A stretch of 64,000 bases of DNA. Source: JAPWJZ01 sp964575605. GTDB lineage: Bacteria > Pseudomonadota > Alphaproteobacteria > Micavibrionales > UBA2020. A program made the translations under genes and the position numbers. The stretch covers positions 60,153 through 124,152 of the forward strand of contig CAZNRN010000009.1 of NCBI GenBank assembly GCA_964575605.1, in the 5' to 3' direction. This document shows positions 58,710-64,000 of this stretch, in pieces (position 1 is the first letter of the stretch; the number at the start of each line of letters is the position of its first letter). Under the pieces are notes generated by a model. The model had not been told where the DNA came from. It worked only from the letters and a program-made list of their open reading frames with translations, and ran no database searches.

Positions 58710-59783
58710 TTACCCCAGTTGTTTGAGCGCCTCGAGCACACGGCGGTTGTCGTCATCCGTCCCCACGGTCACGCGCAGGTGCTGGGGAAGATTATACGCC
58801 CCCATCTGGCGGATGAAAATGCCCTTGTCCTTGAGCGCCAGGCGGATTTGTTCGGCCTTCGGGCCGAATTCGACCAGCAGGAAATTGGTCACGCTGGGCA
58901 ATACGCGGTAGCCCAACGCGGTGATACCATCGGTCAGGAGTTTGCGGCCTTTGTCGGTCATGTCGAGCGTACGCTTCAGGAAATCGCCATCTTTCAATGC
59001 CGCGACGCCTGCGGCCTGCGCAGGCGCGTTGACGTTGAAAGCGCCGCGCACGCGGTTGACGACACCCGCCACCTCCGGCGAGCAATAGCCCCAGCCGAGG
59101 CGCAGCGCGGCAAGGCCGTAGATTTTTGAAAAGGTGCGCAGCATCACGACGTTGGGATGCGCATCGACCATGTCGCGGCCGTCGGAGTAATCTTTCTCGC
59201 GCACGAATTCGGCATAGGCACTATCCAGCAGCACCAGCACATGCGGCGGCAGCTTTTCGCACAGCATACGCAGCTCGTCGCGGTTGATATAGCTGCCCGT
59301 CGGGTTGTTCGGGTTGGCCAGCAGCAGCATCTTGGTCTTGGGCGTCACGGCGCGCAACAGCGCGTCGACATCGGTGCGGAAATCTTTTTCGGGCGCCGCG
59401 ACCGGCGTCGCGCCGACGGCTTTCGAGCAGATCGGGTACATCAGGAAGCCGTACTGCGGAAACAGTACTTCATCACCCGGGCCCGCGTAGGCGCGCACGA
59501 GCAGCGAAATCAGCTCTTCCGAACCCGAACCGCAGATAATGCGTTCGGGATCCATGTCGTAAGTTTTGCCGAGCGCGCCGCGCAGGTCAGCCGCGGCGCC
59601 GTCGGGATAGCGGAACAGGTCGTTCGCGCATTTCAGGTATGCCTCGCGCGCCAACGGTGAACAGCCGAGCGCGTTTTCGTTCGAGGCCAGGCGCGTCAGC
59701 GTCATCGCGCTGTCGACTCGTCCCTCGCCGCCGATATAGGGCTTGATCTCGAGAATGCCGGGTCTGGGAACGGGCTGGGCCAT
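58710..59783 (-). CDS. hisC: Histidinol-phosphate aminotransferase
   Basis: This class I PLP aminotransferase acts in histidine synthesis and, in some bacteria, also on aromatic amino acids. The 357-residue protein shows the N-terminal RLASNENALGCSPLA, NPNNPTGSYI, DSAYAEF and the PLP lysine in TFSKIYGLAALRLGWGY. No other his genes are adjacent. The 58704 gene follows after 5 nt. Confidence 0.92.
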   Translation of the reverse strand: MAQPVPRPGILEIKPYIGGEGRVDSAMTLTRLASNENALGCSPLAREAYLKCANDLFRYPDGAAADLRGALGKTYDMDPERIICGSGSEELISLLVRAYAGPGDEVLFPQYGFLMYPICSKAVGATPVAAPEKDFRTDVDALLRAVTPKTKMLLLANPNNPTGSYINRDELRMLCEKLPPHVLVLLDSAYAEFVREKDYSDGRDMVDAHPNVVMLRTFSKIYGLAALRLGWGYCSPEVAGVVNRVRGAFNVNAPAQAAGVAALKDGDFLKRTLDMTDKGRKLLTDGITALGYRVLPSVTNFLLVEFGPKAEQIRLALKDKGIFIRQMGAYNLPQHLRVTVGTDDDNRRVLEALKQLG

Positions 59784-60017
59784 GTGAAAAGCTTCCTTTT
59801 TTGCGTGTGCCTATCATTTACCACGAAACCATAAGCGGTTAAATAGGGCAGCCTTCACATAAATTACGGCGCTTTGGTGCAGATTCTTCAGACTTTTTGC
59901 GTCTGGGGCACCCTTGTGCCGCGATCACCAAGACGCCCCTTCATTTCGCCAAAATTCGGGCGCAAGAGTCGAAGGGCAACATCCGTTGCATTCAACAAAA
60001 ACGAAGGAGACTTCAAC

Positions 60018-60329
60018 ATGACTAAAAACTTTATCAAGACCCTGCTGGTGGCAGCCATGCTCACCGCCGGCATCACGGGCGTCGCCTATGCCAAAGGCAA
60101 GACGATCGCCTGGGACAAGCTGCCCGCCAAGGTGCAAAGCGCCATCAAGACCGAAGCAGGCGAACAGAAGGTAAGCGACGTTGAAAAAGACACCGTGAAC
60201 CACAAGGTCGTCTACGAAGCGAAATTCACCGACGCTGACGGCAAAGCCCATACCGTCACGGTCGGCGAAGACGGCAAACTGGCCGCTGCCCCGCAGGAAC
60301 AGCACACCAAACCGCCGGAAGCCAAGTAA
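60018..60329 (+). CDS. Small secreted protein, PepSY-like
   Basis: The ATG at 60018 has GAAGGAG 7 nt upstream. The 103-residue protein has a signal peptide (NFIKTLLVAAMLTAGITGVAYA) and a small alpha/beta domain: IAWDKLPAKVQSAIKTEAGE, then VVYEAKFTDADGKAHTVTVGEDG. That resembles PepSY-like domains. The tail is Pro/Glu-rich. It is likely periplasmic and of unknown role. A terminator lies 30 nt after the stop. The 234 bp upstream hold a small CAGAC/GTCTG hairpin and presumably the promoter. Confidence 0.7.
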   Translation: MTKNFIKTLLVAAMLTAGITGVAYAKGKTIAWDKLPAKVQSAIKTEAGEQKVSDVEKDTVNHKVVYEAKFTDADGKAHTVTVGEDGKLAAAPQEQHTKPPEAK

Positions 60330-60358
60330 GCCCGGTTTCTCTTCCCTTACACACCACT

Positions 60359-60394
60359 GGCGGCATCCATTCCCCGGATGCCGCCTTTCTTTTC
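60359..60394 (+). terminator. Intrinsic terminator after the small secreted protein
   Basis: A perfect 10-bp stem GGCGGCATCC (60359-60368) with GGATGCCGCC (60376-60385) is followed by TTTCTTTTC. Confidence 0.88.
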
Positions 60395-60412
60395 AAGGGT
60401 GTCCGGCGGCAG

Positions 60413-61057
60413 TTATTTATCTCCCGGTTTTTTCAGCTGGAAGGGGCGACTGATCCGGACCTTATCGGTCACTCCTGCGTGGCATGATTGGCCCATGTCG
60501 GCGATCATCTGCTGGCGCAGTGTTTCCTGAGCCGCCGCGCGAACGCCTTCCGCTTCGGCGGCCATCGCGGAAATGTTGAGCTTGTGGCCAGCATAATCCG
60601 CGTATGACTGGGCCGTAACATTCGCATTGCTTACGATCGTGTGGTCGGCTCCGTGGTTCAGCAACAGCCTGACAATGTCAGGGTCACCACCCGTACAAGC
60701 CAGCATCAGGGCGGTTTCCCCGGTCCTGCTTTGGTGATTGACGTCGGCTTCGCGGGCGAGGAGATGAGGCAGCAGCTCCGTGTGACCGCATTCGACTGCA
60801 TACATCAGCGCTGTAGTGCCGAGATTTTTGGCCGTCGCATTCACGTTCGCCCCACGTTCCAGCAAAAACTGTAGCAAGGCTTCGTGACCCTGCTGCACAG
60901 CAATTATCAAGGGTGGCAAGCCTGGCCCGACATCCATGTTGATGTCTGCACCGCCATCGAGCAGCCTGCGCATCGCTTCCACATCGCCTTTGACCGAGGC
61001 CTTGTTCATTTGATGAACCTCGGACACGGAGCCATTAAATCCCCGGCTTATCGACAC
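60413..61057 (-). CDS. Ankyrin-repeat protein
   Basis: The 214-residue protein has four to five ankyrin repeats (residues about 20-165), for example KGDVEAMRRLLDGGADIN, QGHEALLQFLLERGANVN, CGHTELLPHLLAREADVN and TGETALMLACTGGDPDIV. The start is GTG at 61057, preceded by an ideal AGGAGG site. There is no signal peptide. The last repeats resemble those of the 28064 protein, which suggests a small ankyrin family in this genome. Confidence 0.85.
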   Translation of the reverse strand: MSISRGFNGSVSEVHQMNKASVKGDVEAMRRLLDGGADINMDVGPGLPPLIIAVQQGHEALLQFLLERGANVNATAKNLGTTALMYAVECGHTELLPHLLAREADVNHQSRTGETALMLACTGGDPDIVRLLLNHGADHTIVSNANVTAQSYADYAGHKLNISAMAAEAEGVRAAAQETLRQQMIADMGQSCHAGVTDKVRISRPFQLKKPGDK

Positions 61058-61153
61058 GCAAAAGCCTCCTGAAAACCTTTCAAGTTGCTCCTATCATAGA
61101 GTATATATGTTAAATTTTGATTATTTGTTTTTAAATCAATCGCTTGGAAAGGA

Positions 61154-61894
61154 TTAAAGCTTTTCCCGCGCGGCAGGACCCGGGGTGGCAACGCGGGCGC
61201 GTACAAGTGCAGATTGCGTCGTTGCCCCCACCAGTGTGCCTGCATAAAGCTGCTTGGAGGCTTCGACAATATTCAGGCCCCCAAAGGCATTAAAGAAGCG
61301 GTTGCCAACTTTCTCCCAGGCGGGAGCCGTTGCCAGAAGAAGGCGGGAGGAAGACGGCGGGACGAAGAGCGCCCGGTCCGCCCTCTCCGGCACGAACTGG
61401 TATTCTTTCAGGTGGTGCTTGATCTGGGTTTGCGAGTAAGGGGTGCCATGGCCGAAGGGTGTTGAGTCAACCCGCGCCCAGATGCCCGTCCGGTTCGGCA
61501 CGACAAGGATGAGCCGCCCCTGCCCCGACAGCACCCGCCAGCTTTCCCGTAAAATCGCATCGAGGCTTTCATATCCTTGAAGCCCATGCACGACGAGCAT
61601 CCGGTCTATGGAATTCGTCTCAATCGGCAGCTGGTATTCGGGGCACATGCTGACCAGCCCCATCTCCTCGGGCGGCCAGTAGACGGCGCCCTGATGGGAA
61701 GGCATCAGGGCGACCACCCGTTCGGCTTCCCCCAGGAAGGGCTTCAGGTAAGGCACCGCATAACCGAAGCCCAGCATGCGCAGGCCGCCGACGCTGGGCC
61801 ACCAGCTGCGCAAATGATGCCGCAGGATACGCTGGACGACACGCCCGCGCACTGAATCGTAAAATTCCTTTAGATCAACGGCCTTTGTGTACAT
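61154..61894 (-). CDS. Class I SAM-dependent methyltransferase-like protein
   Basis: The 246-residue protein begins with a helix (KAVDLKEFYDSVRGRVV) and has MLGFGYAVPYLKPFL in place of a canonical GxGxG loop. Then come SIDRMLVVHGLQGYESLDAILRE cut by WRVLSGQGRLILVVPNR, the pattern of a methyltransferase-11-type fold. The C-terminus is Ala/Arg-rich. It lies 3 nt after the nudix gene in a dnaQ-nudix operon. The substrate is unknown; the degenerate SAM loop leaves activity uncertain. Confidence 0.75.
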   Translation of the reverse strand: MYTKAVDLKEFYDSVRGRVVQRILRHHLRSWWPSVGGLRMLGFGYAVPYLKPFLGEAERVVALMPSHQGAVYWPPEEMGLVSMCPEYQLPIETNSIDRMLVVHGLQGYESLDAILRESWRVLSGQGRLILVVPNRTGIWARVDSTPFGHGTPYSQTQIKHHLKEYQFVPERADRALFVPPSSSRLLLATAPAWEKVGNRFFNAFGGLNIVEASKQLYAGTLVGATTQSALVRARVATPGPAAREKL

Positions 61895-61897
61895 GCC

Positions 61898-62341
61898 TTA
61901 AAGAAGGTCGCGAAGGATGGGTATCAGCGGAACATCGGCCGGCGGCATGGGATATTGGTTGAAGTCTTTAGGATAAACCCATGCGAAGGCTTGGCCTTCC
62001 TTCGATGTAACCACGCCTTTCCACACACGGCAAACAAAAACCGGCATGAAGAGGTGGAAATCGTCATAGGCATGCGAGGCAAAGGTCAAAGGCGCGAGGC
62101 AGGAAGTTTTCGTATTTATGCCCAGTTCCTCGTGAAGTTCGCGCACCAGAGCGGCCTCGGGCGTTTCGCCCTGCTCAATCTTGCCGCCCGGAAATTCCCA
62201 TAGTCCTGCCATCTTTTTACCGGGCGGACGCTGCGCGAGCAGCACACGACCGTCGCGGTCGACCAGCGCCACGGCGACAACATAGACGATTTTCGCCGGC
62301 GCGGGCTTGTCCACCGCCTCGGCGTCAAAACACATCGTCAT
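61898..62341 (-). CDS. Nudix hydrolase, MutT-like
   Basis: The 147-residue protein has the full nudix box GGKIEQGETPEAALVRELHEELGI cut here as GGKIEQGETPEAA and RELHEELGI. The start VVAVALVDRDGRVLLAQRP and the overall length fit (deoxy)nucleoside-triphosphate pyrophosphohydrolases that remove oxidised dGTP. The ATG at 62341 lies 1 nt after the dnaQ stop; longer frames read into dnaQ. Coupling with dnaQ suits a role in replication fidelity. Confidence 0.88.
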   Translation of the reverse strand: MTMCFDAEAVDKPAPAKIVYVVAVALVDRDGRVLLAQRPPGKKMAGLWEFPGGKIEQGETPEAALVRELHEELGINTKTSCLAPLTFASHAYDDFHLFMPVFVCRVWKGVVTSKEGQAFAWVYPKDFNQYPMPPADVPLIPILRDLL

Positions 62342-62342
62342 T

Positions 62343-62978
62343 TCAGGCCTTTGGAGTTTTGTTTGCAGGTTTTGCCGCAGCATTCGCCTGCGGTTCGCTG
62401 AAGTTCATGTAGTCCTTCAGCAGGCGCGGATAAGCCTCTGCCAGCAGGCGCGCATCGAGCAGTGCGCCATGGCCGTTCTCGTCCCGCTCCTTGCGGCTGA
62501 TGCCGTAGCGGTCGAGCACCTTGTCGAGCGTTGCGGCCTTGTCGCCGAACATGGCTTCGGACCAGCGACGCACGTTGATCCACTGGCTCTCGGGCACTTC
62601 GCTCTGGCCGGCCTTGGTCATCTCGTGGTTCAGCAGGGCGATGTCGAGAGTGTAATTATCTTTCGTGCGGCAGGTGATGATCACGGGATCGTTGCCGATG
62701 AACTCGCGCAGCTCTTTCGCGATTTCGGAAAATTTGGGCGCATCTTTCACCTTGGCGTCATCGATGTGATGGATCTTCACCACTTCGTCGGGGATGTGAC
62801 GGTCGGGGTTGATCAGGACATGGAACTCGCGGCCCGTGGGCTTGCGGTTGACCATCTCGACAATCGCAACCTCCACCATGCGGTGGCCTTCCGAGACGAA
62901 GAGCCCGGTAGACTCCGTATCGAGTACGAGTTCGCGCGGGCCCGTGGACCCCTTGTTAAAAACTTTCAATATGCTCAT
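62343..62978 (-). CDS. dnaQ: DNA polymerase III epsilon subunit (proofreading exonuclease)
   Basis: This DEDD-family 3'-5' exonuclease corrects replication errors. The ATG at 62978 gives 211 residues. Exo I is LVLDTESTGL (DxE), Exo II is in DNYTLDIALLNHE, and Exo III is HGALLDARLL (HxxxxD). The Ala/Lys/Pro tail would hold the polymerase-binding end. It is slightly shorter than E. coli DnaQ. It heads the dnaQ-nudix-methyltransferase operon. Confidence 0.9.
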   Translation of the reverse strand: MSILKVFNKGSTGPRELVLDTESTGLFVSEGHRMVEVAIVEMVNRKPTGREFHVLINPDRHIPDEVVKIHHIDDAKVKDAPKFSEIAKELREFIGNDPVIITCRTKDNYTLDIALLNHEMTKAGQSEVPESQWINVRRWSEAMFGDKAATLDKVLDRYGISRKERDENGHGALLDARLLAEAYPRLLKDYMNFSEPQANAAAKPANKTPKA

Positions 62979-63064
62979 GCGTGAATCAGTAAACCGAAAC
63001 GGAAGGCGCGTCAACGGAGATTTAACATACTGTGATGCCTGTGATTTACAGGTAATTTATGAAT

Positions 63065-63098
63065 AAAAAAGGGCGGCTCATGGCGGAGCCGCCCTTTT
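63065..63098 (-). terminator. Intrinsic terminator after the isomerase gene
   Basis: The 9-bp stem GGGCGGCTC/GAGCCGCCC is flanked by A- and T-runs, extending the pairing and giving TTTTTT on the minus strand. It lies 18 nt after the stop of the isomerase gene. Confidence 0.9.
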
Positions 63099-63115
63099 CG
63101 GTATTTGGTGCGTTA

Positions 63116-64000
63116 TTACTGCGCTTCGTCCTTCGCCTGCTTGGCGTCTTTGGGGACTGGCGCGGGGAAGTTGAGCGGACGGCCTTTGTCGTCAAACATC
63201 TCGACCTTGGCCTTGACGCGCAGGTTCTTGATCACGTCGGCGACGGATTCCTGCATCATCTTGTTACGGATGGCTTCCTTGATCTGCTCGAAGGTCGGCA
63301 CTTCGCGGGTGCGGCGGTCGTTAACGTAAATGACATGCCAGCCGAATTTGGTCTTCACCGGCTCTTTCGACCATTCGCCTTTCTTCAGCTTAAAGGCGGC
63401 GTCGCTGAATTCGGGGATCATCTGTTCGCGCAGGAACCAGCCGAGGTCGCCGCCGGCATCGGCGGTCGCGCCGGAGGAACGCTGCTTGGCCAGCACGTCG
63501 AACTTGCCGCCGTCGTTGAGTTCCTTGATGATCTGCTCGGCTTCTTCCTTCGTCTGCACGATGATGTGCTTGGCGTTCAGCTCGACCTTGCCTTCGTTCT
63601 CAAGGCGGAACTTGTTGTATTCTTCCTTGAGGACCTTGTCGGTGACTTTTTCCTTGATGCGTTTTTCAACGTACATCTGGCGCGCGATTTCGACCGGCAG
63701 GGCTGCTTTTTGCGCGTCGATTTCCTCGTTCAGCGCGGCGAGGCGTTTCTTGAAATCCGGGGTGTCCTTGATGTTTTCCTGCACGGCGGCGTCGTCGATA
63801 ATCTGCTGGTTGATCAGCTGCTCCACCGCCATGGGGAAGAGCGCGCGGGCGTCGCTTTGCGGCACCTGGGTCTGGAGTTTCTGGGCCGCTTTTTCCACGT
63901 CCTTGCGCTCGATTTTCTTGCCGTTGACGATGGCAATAACCGAGCTGTCGGTGGCTGCAAAGGCCGGCAGGGCGGCCGAAAACGCGAGAAGGGCCGCAAA
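63116..64000 (-). CDS. PpiC/SurA-type periplasmic peptidyl-prolyl isomerase (5' end outside window)
   Basis: The frame is open to the right edge and begins there inside a signal peptide (FAALLAFSAALPAFA), so only a few codons are missing. A SurA-like N-terminal helical part (about 20-130) is followed by a parvulin domain with KHIIVQTKEEAEQIIKEL, GGDLGWFLREQMIPEFSDAA and KTKFGWHVIYVNDRR. A charged tail follows. It assists folding of exported proteins. The GTG at 63898 used by simple frame calling is internal and not the true start. Confidence 0.92.
   Translation of the reverse strand, partial: FAALLAFSAALPAFAATDSSVIAIVNGKKIERKDVEKAAQKLQTQVPQSDARALFPMAVEQLINQQIIDDAAVQENIKDTPDFKKRLAALNEEIDAQKAALPVEIARQMYVEKRIKEKVTDKVLKEEYNKFRLENEGKVELNAKHIIVQTKEEAEQIIKELNDGGKFDVLAKQRSSGATADAGGDLGWFLREQMIPEFSDAAFKLKKGEWSKEPVKTKFGWHVIYVNDRRTREVPTFEQIKEAIRNKMMQESVADVIKNLRVKAKVEMFDDKGRPLNFPAPVPKDAKQAKDEAQ

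Overview
The window is a junction between a mobile, defence-carrying island (about 1-25087) and ordinary chromosome (about 25088-64000). The chromosome is GC-rich and looks alphaproteobacterial: a roughly 180 kDa NAD-glutamate dehydrogenase, a CpdR-like receiver, a TIGR02302-type membrane protein downstream of lptM-lysA, an ftsE-ftsX-ydcF-plsC cluster, an MJ0042 zinc-ribbon protein and a GTTC-N7-GTTC LexA operator. A Micavibrio- or Rhodospirillales-like bacterium would fit, but the order is only a guess.

Island, 1-25087. Its left end lies outside the window. From left to right it holds: a leftward helicase-mod-res operon (a RapA/SNF2-type helicase with a type III restriction-modification pair; res runs off the left edge); a divergent TIGR04141/DUF6119-like gene; an AT-rich GIY-YIG/NUMOD homing-endonuclease-like gene; an orphan AbiEi-type antitoxin; a 970-bp non-coding stretch rich in stem-loops; mobC and a MOBP-type relaxase; small cargo genes, including a secreted thermonuclease with an Excalibur partner; an ArdC antirestriction operon with two tiny leader genes; a second non-coding stretch with a 106-nt rod-like inverted repeat; small unknown genes; an SOS-type operon (60-aa protein, umuD, umuC) behind a promoter with a LexA box; a nuclease-fold candidate; an orphan M41-like peptidase domain; a complete tRNA-Ser(CGA); and a tyrosine integrase. 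The right end is a 43-nt 5' half of another tRNA-Ser(CGA). The element appears to have cut the host tRNA in the anticodon stem-loop and to carry its own complete copy. No conjugation pore genes are seen, so it looks mobilizable rather than self-transmissible.

Chromosome, 25088-64000. First comes a lineage-specific block: two paralogous membrane proteins flanking a putative metallopeptidase and an ankyrin protein. Then an RND efflux pair; NAD-glutamate dehydrogenase; a Sel1-repeat membrane protein; an AhpC-type peroxiredoxin; a heparinase II/III protein; two membrane proteins; terD and rluD; a DUF167 pair; a TlpA-like thioredoxin; lptM-lysA-TIGR02302; a ceramidase-like protein with cpdR; the zinc-ribbon protein; ftsEX-ydcF-plsC; hisC with an unknown partner; a small secreted protein; a second ankyrin protein; a dnaQ-nudix-methyltransferase operon; and a PpiC/SurA-type isomerase cut by the right edge.

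The most notable candidates are the composite defence locus at the left, the tRNA-rescue arrangement at the island's right end, and the two structured non-coding stretches. Family names were assigned by eye from motifs, length and context; no database search was run.
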